Shown: positions 17,445 through 25,444 of the stretch, in pieces
Layout of the letters: every line of letters starts with the position of its first letter
How positions within the stretch are numbered: position 1 is the first letter of the stretch
NCBI GenBank assembly: GCA_017620335.1
Contig: JAFZQO010000020.1
Coordinates: 1-55,067 of the forward strand
Origin: Bacteroidales bacterium
GTDB taxonomy: Bacteria > Bacteroidota > Bacteroidia > Bacteroidales > UBA932
Length of the DNA: 55,067 bases
Reading direction: 5' to 3'
Translations under genes and position numbers: made by a program
The notes under the pieces: model-generated
What the model was told of the DNA's origin: nothing
What the model saw: the letters and a program-made list of their open reading frames with translations, nothing else
The model's database searches: none

Positions 17445-18697
17445 TCTATCATTTTTCGCAGTTCATTGAGCGCAGAGGCGGAAAAACGCTCGATATTGCG
17501 CTTGCGGTCATTCTTGTAGTTGAATCTCGCGGTCTTTGTGCCGGCCGGACCGGCTACTCCGACCCATACCGTGCCGGCCGGCTCGCGCTCGTCGCCGTAG
17601 GCGTCGGCCCAGCCGGTGGTGGCGACGGCGTACGTGCTGCCGGTCAGGCGGCGGACGCCTTCGGCCATGGCCGCCGCGACCCGGCTGCTGACTATGCCGC
17701 AGCCTTCGATTGTGTCAGCCGGCACGCCGAGCACCTTAATCTTGACTTCCGGGGCGTAGGAGGTGACGGAACCGAGGAAGTATTCCGAGGCTCCCGGGAC
17801 CGTGGTGATCAGGTGGGCTATCTCCCCTCCGGTGCAGGACTCCGCCGCGCTGAGCGTACGGCCGCTGCCGCGCAGCAGGCGGCCTATCGCTCCCTGCAGC
17901 GTGTCGTCCCCGTCGGAATAGACCATGTCGCCGAGCAGTTCCTTCAGCTCGGCGAAGCGTTCTTCCATGCGTGCAGCGTTTTCCTTTCCGTCTCCGCCAT
18001 AGACCGACAGCCGCAGGCGGACGCCGGTCAGCTGGTTGGGCAGGTAGGCGAGATGCATGTCGGAGGGAAGGGCATCCTCCCAAGCCTCGATACGCTTGGC
18101 AAGGGCGGATTCTGCCATACCATAAACCATTATGGTACTATGTGTTATACTTTCTAATTTATAGTGTGACTTTATGTCTGCTACAACATCGGCCACGGCC
18201 CCCAGGGCCTCGTGAGGCACGCCCGGGAGGGAGTAGAGCGTTGCCGGATGGCCGAAGCGGGAGGCATCGAATCGGAATACCATTATGGGAGCGGTGCCAA
18301 GCCGGTTGACGATCACCTCGCAGGTATCGGGGACCATCGCCTGCTGGCGGTTGGTGTCAAGGACCTCGAGCCCGCGGGAGTGTAGTATCCTGAAAACCAT
18401 CTCCATCTGGCCGGGATGCTCTACGTACCCCTTGCTGCCGGAGAGTTCGGAGAGGGCGGCCTTGGTGATGTCGTCCTTTGTGGGTCCCAGCCCACCGGTA
18501 GTAACAACTATATCATTGTGTTCCAGTTCGTTACGAAGAGCCTGGACGATGCGGTCATGGTCGTCCCCTATGGAGAGCATGGTATTGACCCGGATACCGG
18601 CGGCCCCCAGTTCGCGGGAGATGTATGAGGAGTTGGTATCAACGATCTGGCCGATGAGGATCTCATCGCCTATAGTGCAGATTGAGGCAGTGGTCAT
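17426..18697 (-). CDS. cinA: CinA-family nicotinamide-nucleotide amidase
   Basis: Two-domain protein. The N-terminal MoaB-like COG1058 domain (about residues 1-170; CTIGDEILIGQIVDTNSS, TGGLGPTKDD) has ADP-ribose pyrophosphatase activity in relatives. The C-terminal PncC domain (about 260-423; ESCTGGEIAHLITTVPGAS) deamidates nicotinamide mononucleotide in the pyridine-nucleotide salvage cycle. Length 423 matches the two-domain form. It overlaps the pyrD-like gene upstream by 4 bp (ATGA), so the two are co-translated. A 60-bp AT-rich patch at 18115-18180 encodes ITHSTIMVYG and contains a TACCAT/ATGGTA palindrome. Confidence 0.93.
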   Translation of the reverse strand: MTTASICTIGDEILIGQIVDTNSSYISRELGAAGIRVNTMLSIGDDHDRIVQALRNELEHNDIVVTTGGLGPTKDDITKAALSELSGSKGYVEHPGQMEMVFRILHSRGLEVLDTNRQQAMVPDTCEVIVNRLGTAPIMVFRFDASRFGHPATLYSLPGVPHEALGAVADVVADIKSHYKLESITHSTIMVYGMAESALAKRIEAWEDALPSDMHLAYLPNQLTGVRLRLSVYGGDGKENAARMEERFAELKELLGDMVYSDGDDTLQGAIGRLLRGSGRTLSAAESCTGGEIAHLITTVPGASEYFLGSVTSYAPEVKIKVLGVPADTIEGCGIVSSRVAAAMAEGVRRLTGSTYAVATTGWADAYGDEREPAGTVWVGVAGPAGTKTARFNYKNDRKRNIERFSASALNELRKMIESDLKV

Positions 18698-19719
18698 GAT
18701 GTCTGGTTAGCCAGGTATTTCAGGGTTTTCTTGACGAGTTTCGGGCCTTCGTAGACCAGACCCGTGTGCATCTGGACGAGCGAGGCGCCGGCGTCTAGCA
18801 TCTGTGCTGCCTGCGTGGGCGTCATGATGCCGCCACAGGCGACGATGGGGAAGCGCCCGAGGGTGTGTTCGGAGATGTGCCTGACTATGGCAAGGCTGCG
18901 CTCGAACAGAGGGGCGCCGGAGAGGTATCCCGATGCGGGCTTGTTCCGGGCTTTGAGGAGATCGGTCCTGCGTGTCGTGTCGCCCGCGACTATGCCGTCC
19001 ACGCCGGACAGCATGCAGAAATCGACCATTTCGTCGAGCTGCTCAAGGGGAGTGTCAGGAGAGAACTTGACCAGGAGCGGCTTGTAAGTGTCGTAGCACA
19101 GCCTGAGCTCCAGGAGCGGGTCGATGATGTCCGCGAGCGAGTTGCGGTCCTGGACCTCCAGAAGCCCGTCGGCGTTGGGTCGCGATACATTCACCGTGAA
19201 CATGTCGACGAAATCATAGAGGAGGGAGAAGGCTTTCTGGTAATCGTTCGCTATCTCGTCGTCCTTGCGGCTGGCGGCATTGTACGTTATATTGGCGCAG
19301 AGAACGGCTTCAGGCCTCTTGGCCTGTATACGGTCGATGGCGTAACGTACGCCCTTGTTACGGGCCTCTATGCGGTTTATGAGGGCCTTTTCCTTCTTGT
19401 AGCGGAACAGGCGCGGCTTGGGACCCCCATCCTGCGGATCGCTCGAGAGCGAACCGATCTCCAGGAAGCCGAATCCGAAGTCCGAGAGCTCGTTGAAATG
19501 GTCTCCGTTGAAGTCAAAACCTGCCGCCAGGCCCACGGGATTGCGGAATTCCAGGCCGAAAACCTCGCGTTTCAGGCCCGGTGCGTCGTATTTGTGGAAG
19601 AGCCGGACGGCATACCGCCCGGGAAAATGCGCGGAAAAGCGGACAAGCGCGAGATACAGCCTGTGGGAGGTCTCCGGCTTGAAGCAGAACAGGAAGGGCC
19701 TGATAATCTGTTTGTACAT
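18694..19719 (-). CDS. Divergent class 2 dihydroorotate dehydrogenase-like protein
   Basis: The 341-residue sequence aligns end to end with quinone-dependent PyrD: N-terminal helix region, LAAGFD, FGFLEIG, LLVKFSPD, ACGGI and the FMN-phosphate site GASLVQMHTGLVYEGP. Yet key residues are replaced: the Lys after AGFD is Phe, RMGFNN is RIEARN, GKNK-type sequence is TYNA, the catalytic Ser in NxSSPN is Arg (NVSRPN), and TNTT is GDTT. It likely still binds FMN but may not oxidise dihydroorotate. ATG 19719 was chosen because the longer frame starts inside the promoter box. Family membership is sure; activity is doubtful. Confidence 0.8.
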   Translation of the reverse strand: MYKQIIRPFLFCFKPETSHRLYLALVRFSAHFPGRYAVRLFHKYDAPGLKREVFGLEFRNPVGLAAGFDFNGDHFNELSDFGFGFLEIGSLSSDPQDGGPKPRLFRYKKEKALINRIEARNKGVRYAIDRIQAKRPEAVLCANITYNAASRKDDEIANDYQKAFSLLYDFVDMFTVNVSRPNADGLLEVQDRNSLADIIDPLLELRLCYDTYKPLLVKFSPDTPLEQLDEMVDFCMLSGVDGIVAGDTTRRTDLLKARNKPASGYLSGAPLFERSLAIVRHISEHTLGRFPIVACGGIMTPTQAAQMLDAGASLVQMHTGLVYEGPKLVKKTLKYLANQTS

Positions 19720-19743
19720 ATGCTGCGGCAGCTGATGAACAAA

Positions 19744-19751
19744 CAAATATA
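19744..19751 (-). promoter_or_regulatory. -7 box for the pyrD-like/cinA unit
   Basis: Minus-strand TATATTTG, 24 bp before ATG 19719. It rules out the upstream TTG at 19746, which lies inside the box. Confidence 0.55.
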
Positions 19752-19757
19752 GTCATT

Positions 19758-20195
19758 CTATTTCAATTCCTGATAAGTATTGTCATCGTAAAAGACCACA
19801 ATGCGGGAAATGGAGCGCCTGAAAGGGGAGGCTTCCGGCTGTGGTGCAGGTGCAGGAGGGGGAGTCACGGTCTTTTCCTGGACGGGAGGGAGATCCTCCT
19901 CCATGCTCTCCGGGCCGAACAGTTCGTCGCTGAAATCGGATTTCGGAGCATGGGGATGCGGCTCAACTGCGGAATGGAACGCATCCTGCTTGTACATCTT
20001 TCCCTTACCGGATATAAGCCATTCCAGGTTCAGCTTGGGATAATGCTCGGAAATGCTGCGTATGAAATCGTACCCCGGCTTGTTCCTGCCGGCGAGAACG
20101 TGCGACACGCTGGCCCGAGCGACGTCGATCGAGTCAGCAAACTGTGCCTGGGAGATGTTTTCCGCAGCCAGGAACTGCTGTAATCTTTGATTCAT
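19758..20195 (-). CDS. XRE-family DNA-binding regulator
   Basis: A 145-residue transcription factor. Residues 1-65 are a Cro/CI-type helix-turn-helix (NISQAQFADSIDVARASVSH with the recognition helix at VARASVSHVLAGR). A Pro-rich linker follows (VTPPPAPAPQPEAS), and the tail is RIVVFYDDNTYQELK, a layout common to Bacteroidota XRE proteins of unknown regulon. ATG 20195 was chosen since a TACATTTG box lies 19 bp upstream and residues before it do not fit the domain. It is monocistronic and borders the AT-rich gap before queA. Confidence 0.88.
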   Translation of the reverse strand: MNQRLQQFLAAENISQAQFADSIDVARASVSHVLAGRNKPGYDFIRSISEHYPKLNLEWLISGKGKMYKQDAFHSAVEPHPHAPKSDFSDELFGPESMEEDLPPVQEKTVTPPPAPAPQPEASPFRRSISRIVVFYDDNTYQELK

Positions 20196-20214
20196 ATCTT
20201 GAACTGCTGTGTTA

Positions 20215-20222
20215 CAAATGTA
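20215..20222 (-). promoter_or_regulatory. -7 box for the XRE regulator
   Basis: Minus-strand TACATTTG, with CTTG 20 bp upstream (20246-20243) as an imperfect -33. It decides the 20195 start. Confidence 0.5.
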
Positions 20223-20258
20223 GCAAGTATTTTGTAATAAAACAAGTGACAAATGCAA

Positions 20259-20660
20259 TTTACAAAACTAAACAGAGACTGCAGTAGCCAAGATGAAGAC
20301 ATGAAAATACCTTTACCATTAAATAAAATAAAACGTCTTAAAGTTCTGATTAATAGAGTGGTATTCTTATTAAAATTAGATATAATCCAACTTGATGGCA
20401 AAAGATATGTCATGCGTCACATCATTTTCTTCAAGCTTAATTTAAGTCAGATAACATAACTCCCTGAATATTAACCATATTTAAGAAGGGCACACCCTAT
20501 ATAATAAAATCTTATTATACAAATGTAATAACGTATGTTGGATTTACAATTTCGAATCCAAAAATGAGGCAATTTCCTTTTGTAATATGCCTGTTCAGTA
20601 TTTAAAATGGCGTTTTTCATCAACAGAATTGTCTTTGCGTTTTTTTCGATTCTCCCGTGT
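20259..20660. other. AT-rich gap without a recognisable gene
   Basis: About 400 bp of strongly AT-rich DNA between two GC-rich genes. It holds a perfect 8-bp hairpin TATAATAA/TTATTATA (20500-20519) and GGATT/AATCC pairing near 20537-20556. Short open frames exist (for example 20301-20459 on the plus strand, rich in Lys, Ile and Leu) but none resembles a known protein. Either spacer DNA or a decayed insertion. Confidence 0.4.
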
Positions 20661-20666
20661 AATGTG

Positions 20667-20674
20667 TAACTTTG
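20667..20674 (+). promoter_or_regulatory. -7 box for queA
   Basis: TAACTTTG, 22 bp before ATG 20697; no TTTG at the exact -33 distance. Confidence 0.55.
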
Positions 20675-20696
20675 CGTCAAATTCGAGAATCTCACG

Positions 20697-21932
20697 ATGA
20701 TACCCGATATCCATATCGAAGATTACAATTATCCTCTCTCTGATGAGCGGATAGCCAAATATCCCCTCCCGGAACGCGACGCATCGAAATTGCTGCGTTA
20801 CCGCGACGGACGCGTGGACGAATTCATTTTCCGCGATATTCCCGACCTTCTTCCCGAAGGATCGGTCATGGTTTTCAACGATACCAAGGTCGTACCCGCA
20901 CGCCTGCATTTCCAGCGGGAGTCCGGTGCGCATATCGAGGTTTTCTGCCTTCAGCCCGTGGAGCCGGCGGAGTACAACACCGTCTTCGCTGCCACTTCCC
21001 GCTGCGTCTGGCGCTGCGTCATCGGCAATTCCAAGCGCTGGAAGGACGACCTTCTCCGCCTTTACGGCAGTGAAGCCGATCCGACACTTGCCAGGATGGA
21101 CCTAAGGGCGCATCTGGTCGCCAAGGAAGGGGAGACGGGCATAGTCGAGTTCACCTGGGCGGACGGCGCGCCCTTCTCCGCTGTCCTGGAGGCATGCGGA
21201 ACCGTGCCGATCCCCCCGTATCTGAACCGTGAAACCGAGGACGTAGACCTCGAAAGGTACCAGACATTGTATGCCCGCTTCCGTGGTTCCGTCGCGGCTC
21301 CGACGGCAGGCCTTCACTTCACGGAAGCGGTCCTTCAGCGCATCCGCGAGAAGGGCATTTCCACCGAAACCATATGCCTTCACGTCGGCGCCGGCACTTT
21401 CCTGCCGGTCAAGAGTTCCAATGTCGCCGATCATCCGATGCATAGTGAGCCTTTTGTGGTCAAGAAGGCCTTCATTCAGAGTATCAGTGAAAGAAACAAT
21501 ATTGTTAATAATTATAACAAAAATGTTATAGCCGTTGGGACCACTTCTGTGCGCACTTTGGAGTCCTTATACTACGTCGGAGTGAGTTGTATCGAGACCG
21601 GAAGGCCCGCTCCTGTCGAGCAGTGGTGTCCGTACACCAGGGAGTATCCGTATTCGCTTGAAGAATCGCTTGGCGCCATTGTGGAATACCTGGACAGGAA
21701 CGGCCTCGACGAGCTCAAACTCGAAACCCGCATCATCATCGTTCCCGGCTTCCGCTTCCGTGTGGTCGATATGCTGGTCACCAATTTCCACCAGCCCGAA
21801 AGCACCCTCATCCTTCTTGTTTCCGCCTTCGTGGGAGGTGACTGGAGGACCATCTACGACTATGCCCTCGCGCACGGTTTCCGTTTCCTGAGCTACGGAG
21901 ACAGCTCATTGCTGCACCGCGCCAGTTTGTAG
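20697..21932 (+). CDS. queA: S-adenosylmethionine:tRNA ribosyltransferase-isomerase
   Basis: Transfers and isomerises the ribosyl moiety of SAM onto 7-aminomethyl-7-deazaguanine in tRNA, making epoxyqueuosine. Signatures: YPLPERDASKLL, MVFNDTKVVPARL, APTAGLHFT, HVGAGTFLPVK, AVGTTSVRTLES and the C-terminal TNFHQPESTLILLVSAF. At 411 residues it is longer than the E. coli enzyme, with extra sequence around residues 75-125. Codons 265-280 (NNIVNNYNKNV) are conspicuously AT-rich because they contain paired palindrome site C. Other queuosine genes are not in the window. The acyltransferase gene follows from its own promoter, which overlaps the queA stop. Confidence 0.95.
   Translation: MIPDIHIEDYNYPLSDERIAKYPLPERDASKLLRYRDGRVDEFIFRDIPDLLPEGSVMVFNDTKVVPARLHFQRESGAHIEVFCLQPVEPAEYNTVFAATSRCVWRCVIGNSKRWKDDLLRLYGSEADPTLARMDLRAHLVAKEGETGIVEFTWADGAPFSAVLEACGTVPIPPYLNRETEDVDLERYQTLYARFRGSVAAPTAGLHFTEAVLQRIREKGISTETICLHVGAGTFLPVKSSNVADHPMHSEPFVVKKAFIQSISERNNIVNNYNKNVIAVGTTSVRTLESLYYVGVSCIETGRPAPVEQWCPYTREYPYSLEESLGAIVEYLDRNGLDELKLETRIIIVPGFRFRVVDMLVTNFHQPESTLILLVSAFVGGDWRTIYDYALAHGFRFLSYGDSSLLHRASL
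21495..21527. promoter_or_regulatory. Paired palindrome site C inside queA
   Basis: AACAATATTGTT (21495-21506) and AACAAAAATGTT (21516-21527), again 9 bp apart. It lies inside the queA reading frame, encoding NNIVNNYNKN just before the conserved AVGTTS motif, so the protein tolerates a DNA-level signal. Confidence 0.75.
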
Positions 21933-21956
21933 ATCGGTTTTTTTTGTATAGCTTTG
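21926..21956 (+). promoter_or_regulatory. Consensus promoter of the acyltransferase gene
   Basis: TTTG (21926-21929), 19 bp, TAGCTTTG (21949-21956). The -33 element is within the last codons of queA. ATG 21975 lies 18 bp downstream and is therefore the start, not the TTG at 21954. Confidence 0.75.
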
Positions 21957-21974
21957 CACTCCGACTTTATTTTT

Positions 21975-23132
21975 ATGGATGATTTATCTCAGTTCGAGGC
22001 CATAGGCCCTTACAGTGACGAGGAGGCCGCCAGGGCTCTGGCGGAGGTTTCGCGGCATCCTGCCGTCCCTGTCATCTCCAAGGCCCTGTTCCCTGACGAG
22101 AAGGTCTCCTTCCTCGCCGAGTCGCTGCGCAGCATCAGCAGCATCGACGAGTTCCAGTCGATCATCATGAGCAAGGCCGTAGACTGGTGCCTTGACCACA
22201 CCGTCCACAATTTCTCGTACGACGGCATCTCCAATTTAAAGTCGATCGAGGGCAAGTTCCTGATGATGTCAAACCACCGCGACATCATCCTGGACCCCGC
22301 CATCACCCAATATGTGCTGCTCAAGAACGGCATCCCCATGTCCGAGATCTGCGTGGGGGACAACCTCCTCTCCAGCAAGACGGTAGAGAACCTCCTTAGA
22401 TCCAACCGCATGATCAAGGTCATCCGCGGCATTTCCGCCCGCGAGCTGTACCTGTCTTCCCAGGTGCTGTCGAAGTACATCCGCCAGACCATCACGTCAG
22501 GCAAGAGTTCGGTGTGGATCGCGCAGCGTCAGGGCCGTACCAAGGACGGGGTGGACATAACCGAGCAGGGCCTGCTGAAGATGTTCGACATGAGCGGAAC
22601 TGGGTCTTTCAAGGACAATTTCATGGAGCTGAACATAGTTCCGTTGAGCATCTCGTACGAATATGAGCCCTGCGATTTCCGCAAGGCCCGCGAGATACTC
22701 ATTTCCCGTACGAAGAAATATGTGAAGGGACCGCGCGAGGACATGCACAGCATCATGACCGGCATACGCCAGCAGAAGGGCAACGTCCATCTCAACATCG
22801 GCGTTCCGCTTACTCCTGATGAGATCGAGGCGGCGTCATACTGCGACATCAAGAACGACCGTTACCAGGCCATACGCCACGCCGTGGACATCCGCGTCGT
22901 CGAGGGATACAAGCTTTGGAAGACCAACTACATGGCCTACGACCTTGTGAACGGGACGACCAGGTACAGCGACCATTACGGTCCGGAGGACCTCGAAGCC
23001 TTCAAGGCCTATACCGAGCACAAGCTCCGCAGGGCGGAGCGCAGGCTCGACCGGGCCGAGCTGCGCGACATCTTCCTGCGCATCTATGCCAACCCGATAG
23101 TCACCAAGGAAAAATTCAAGGCGGAGCTTTAG
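21975..23132 (+). CDS. PlsC-like phospholipid/glycerol acyltransferase
   Basis: A 385-residue acyltransferase of the lysophosphatidate acyltransferase superfamily. Block I is NHRDIILD (HX4D, about residues 99-106), block II VIRG near 150, and block III is the variant QRQGRTKDG near 180 in place of EGTRS. This longer subfamily has no obvious transmembrane helix and carries a C-terminal helical region of unclear role. It may make phosphatidic acid or acylate another lipid; the neighbouring cysteate synthase makes a sulfonolipid substrate worth considering. Its stop codon is inside the terminator hairpin. Confidence 0.8.
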   Translation: MDDLSQFEAIGPYSDEEAARALAEVSRHPAVPVISKALFPDEKVSFLAESLRSISSIDEFQSIIMSKAVDWCLDHTVHNFSYDGISNLKSIEGKFLMMSNHRDIILDPAITQYVLLKNGIPMSEICVGDNLLSSKTVENLLRSNRMIKVIRGISARELYLSSQVLSKYIRQTITSGKSSVWIAQRQGRTKDGVDITEQGLLKMFDMSGTGSFKDNFMELNIVPLSISYEYEPCDFRKAREILISRTKKYVKGPREDMHSIMTGIRQQKGNVHLNIGVPLTPDEIEAASYCDIKNDRYQAIRHAVDIRVVEGYKLWKTNYMAYDLVNGTTRYSDHYGPEDLEAFKAYTEHKLRRAERRLDRAELRDIFLRIYANPIVTKEKFKAEL

Positions 23133-23144
23133 CCCCGCCTTTTT
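23118..23144 (+). terminator. Rho-independent terminator spanning the acyltransferase stop
   Basis: AAGGCGG (23118-23124) pairs with CCGCCTT (23135-23141) around AGCTTTAGCC, then T to 23144. The last codons and TAG (23130-23132) lie in the loop. The convergent cysteate synthase gene ends at the next base. Confidence 0.75.
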
Positions 23145-24452
23145 CTATCTGTTAAGGAAACTTTTCTTGCTGAACAGCTTCTTGACGTTCTCGGCGATCT
23201 CCTCGGCCGGAAGCTCCGGATCGAGGACGATGTCCGGCTGTTTCTCGATGTATCCACCCTTCTTGGCCTCGATGAGGCCGCCTCCCGTGACGTTGAGCAT
23301 GACGACGTCGTCCTTGGTAATCTTGCCCTCCTCGAGGGCCTTGGCCACGCTGCAAACGGCCGTGGCTGCGGCGGGGAGGATGTCATAGCCTTCCGCCTTC
23401 ATGAAGCGTACGATCCACTGGACAATCTCGTCGTTGGTGACGGTGAACATGTCTCCGCCGCTGTCCGTCAGAGCGTCGAAGAGGCCTCCCGCGAGGCTGT
23501 ACGGCGGTTTGCGGTTGGAAAGGACCTTCGCGAGGATCACCTCGGAGGCACGGCGGGACTGCTCGGCGGTGATGTCCAGGAGGGTCCTGGAGCCGGCTTT
23601 CCACGTATCGTGCATCAGAGTGAAGGGGGCGTTCTGGCTGACGAAGAGCTTCATCTTGTTGGTGCCGTAGCGTCCGTCCTCAATGAGGCGGAGATTGTTC
23701 TCCCATGCGGCGATGGCGCCGGTGCCGCTGCCGACGGCCTGGAAATAGGCGTCGGGGATGCGGCCGATCTCCTCGACGGCGCTGAGGACCGTAGTGCCCA
23801 TGCCGTCGCGGCGAGCGACGTTCTTGGCGCCTCCTTCGGCGAAGAACATCGGATCGGTGCAGATCTTCTCACCGAGGGCGATGGCGTCGAAATAGTCCGA
23901 TCCGCGCGGGGCGGCGACCACCTTGACGCAGTCCTTCAGTTTCTTGGGGAACCACATGTCGTGGATGTTGTCCATGGGGATGCAGATGACCACGGGGATG
24001 TTGTTGTCGGAACAGACCCTGGCGAAGGCGCGGGCGGTGTTGCCGGCGGACTGGACGACCATGACCCTCTCTTCACCCTTCGGGATGCGGGCGCAAACCG
24101 AGAACGCCTCCGTTTCCTTGAAGGAGCAGGTCGTCATCTTGGCGCCTATCTTCGGGCGGTAGCCCGAGAAGGTGATATAGAGGTTCTTGAGCCCGAGTTC
24201 GCGCGCAAGTCCCTTGCTCTTGTACGTGACCGGCGCGCAGGAATTCTTGAGCGTACGCACGATCGGCATCCACTCGGCATAGCGGTAGATCCCGTCGAGG
24301 TCCTTCCGGGGTGTGAACTGCTTGTTCCCGTAAACCGCCCTGACCAGGGAGGGGGAGGGGGCCTGAGGGTCGGCGAGCGTCCATCCGCCGTCCTCGAAGA
24401 TTCTGCCTGTACCAACGTTCATCAGTTGGTATTGTGTCGGTTCAAATTTCAT
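23145..24452 (-). CDS. Cysteate synthase-like PLP enzyme
   Basis: A fold-type II PLP enzyme related to threonine synthase and, much more closely by motif, to cysteate synthase (O-phosphoserine + sulfite to L-cysteate). Matching pieces, from memory of the Methanosarcina enzyme: VTYKSKGLARELGL, LYITFSGY, TTCSFKETEA (PLP-lysine in SFKE, about residue 120), SAGNTARAFA, NVARRDGMGT, AYFQAVGSGTGAI and NVTGGG. The zinc-ribbon N-terminus of archaeal forms is missing. In Bacteroidota cysteate feeds sulfonolipid (capnine, sulfobacin) synthesis. ATG 24452 was chosen over TTG 24476. Last gene of the rlmD-antiporter unit (20-bp gap). Confidence 0.82.
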   Translation of the reverse strand: MKFEPTQYQLMNVGTGRIFEDGGWTLADPQAPSPSLVRAVYGNKQFTPRKDLDGIYRYAEWMPIVRTLKNSCAPVTYKSKGLARELGLKNLYITFSGYRPKIGAKMTTCSFKETEAFSVCARIPKGEERVMVVQSAGNTARAFARVCSDNNIPVVICIPMDNIHDMWFPKKLKDCVKVVAAPRGSDYFDAIALGEKICTDPMFFAEGGAKNVARRDGMGTTVLSAVEEIGRIPDAYFQAVGSGTGAIAAWENNLRLIEDGRYGTNKMKLFVSQNAPFTLMHDTWKAGSRTLLDITAEQSRRASEVILAKVLSNRKPPYSLAGGLFDALTDSGGDMFTVTNDEIVQWIVRFMKAEGYDILPAAATAVCSVAKALEEGKITKDDVVMLNVTGGGLIEAKKGGYIEKQPDIVLDPELPAEEIAENVKKLFSKKSFLNR

Positions 24453-24472
24453 ATCACGTGCTTTTAGGGTTA

Positions 24473-25432
24473 TCAAAGCTTAATTATGAGCCAGGTCATG
24501 TAGGCGGCTTCGCAGAGCAGCAGCAGGCTGCCGTCGAAGCGGTCCAGGACATCCTTCTTCCCGGTATAAGCGCTGGTGAAGACGAGCAGGGCGCTGAGCA
24601 TCAGGACTCCCGCGTCTACCAGGTTGATGCCGGAGAAATGCAGCGGATGCACCACGGCGGAGCATCCGATGATGAGGAGGATGTTGAATATGTTGGAGCC
24701 GAGGATGTTTCCAAGGGCGAGCTGGCCTTTCTTCTTCGCGGCGGCGACCACGCATGTGGCGAGTTCCGGCAGGGAAGTGCCGCCGGCGAGGATGGTGATG
24801 GCGATGAACTTGTCCGACACGCCGTAATACCCGGCCAGCTCAGTGGCCGAGTTGACGAAATAATGGCCTCCGACGATGAGGCCGGCAAGTCCGGCGATGA
24901 CGAGGCCTATGGCCGCGGCGATGCTCATCCGCTTGATCCCGGCTTCCTCTACTTCATCGGTTCTCCCCGTCTTGAAGCAAAGGTATATATAACCTATGAA
25001 AAGTATCAGGAACACAATGCCTTCTATTCTGCTGACACCATCGTATGCTCCGACTCCGAGAAGGGACTTGCTGAGGCCGCAGAGGATGAAGAGCAGGGTG
25101 ACGCCGATGGTCATCGGTATGTCGCGGCGCTTGTTCTGGCGGGTGATGGCGATGGGGGCGATGACCGCCGTCAGGCCCAGGATGAGGAGGGTGTTGAAGA
25201 TGTTGGAGCCTATGACGTTGCCCGCGGAAATGTCGGACTTGCCGGCGATGGCGCCCGTGAGGCTGACGACAAGCTCGGGGCAGGAGGTGCCGAAGCCGAC
25301 GATGGTGAGGCCGATGACGAATTCGCTCAGGCCCGCCCTGCGGGCTATGCCCGAAGCGCCGTCGACGAGCCAGTCCGCGCCGAAGACTATCAGCGCAAGG
25401 CCGGCAATCAGTATCAGCCATTGTACGAGCAT
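24473..25432 (-). CDS. Calcium/sodium antiporter, CaCA family
   Basis: A 319-residue integral membrane exchanger with about ten helices in two inverted halves. The alpha repeats are clear: VIGLTIVGFGTSCPELVVS with GNVIGSNIFN in the first, and FIAITILAGGTSLPELATC with GNILGSNIFN in the second. These contain the Glu residues that bind the cation (GTSCPE, GTSLPE). Family relatives (YrbG type) exchange Ca2+ for Na+ or H+. It starts 9 bp after the rlmD stop and 20 bp before the cysteate synthase gene, so the three are probably one operon. A TAAATTTG box lies 4 bp upstream of the ATG. Confidence 0.94.
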   Translation of the reverse strand: MLVQWLILIAGLALIVFGADWLVDGASGIARRAGLSEFVIGLTIVGFGTSCPELVVSLTGAIAGKSDISAGNVIGSNIFNTLLILGLTAVIAPIAITRQNKRRDIPMTIGVTLLFILCGLSKSLLGVGAYDGVSRIEGIVFLILFIGYIYLCFKTGRTDEVEEAGIKRMSIAAAIGLVIAGLAGLIVGGHYFVNSATELAGYYGVSDKFIAITILAGGTSLPELATCVVAAAKKKGQLALGNILGSNIFNILLIIGCSAVVHPLHFSGINLVDAGVLMLSALLVFTSAYTGKKDVLDRFDGSLLLLCEAAYMTWLIIKL

Positions 25433-25436
25433 ACGG

Positions 25437-25444
25437 CAAATTTA
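25437..25444 (-). promoter_or_regulatory. Possible internal -7 box for the antiporter
   Basis: Minus-strand TAAATTTG ends 4 bp before ATG 25432 and overlaps the rlmD stop. If used, the mRNA would be leaderless; it may equally be chance since the genes read as an operon. Confidence 0.3.

Noticed and set aside
18694-19719. pyrD-like gene as a pseudogene
   Set aside because: The frame is intact, has a promoter box and is coupled to cinA; residue changes are clustered in active-site motifs rather than random.
20253-20459. 68-codon plus-strand frame in the AT-rich gap as a gene
   Set aside because: Lys/Ile/Leu-rich composition expected of AT-rich noncoding DNA, no promoter, no recognisable domain.
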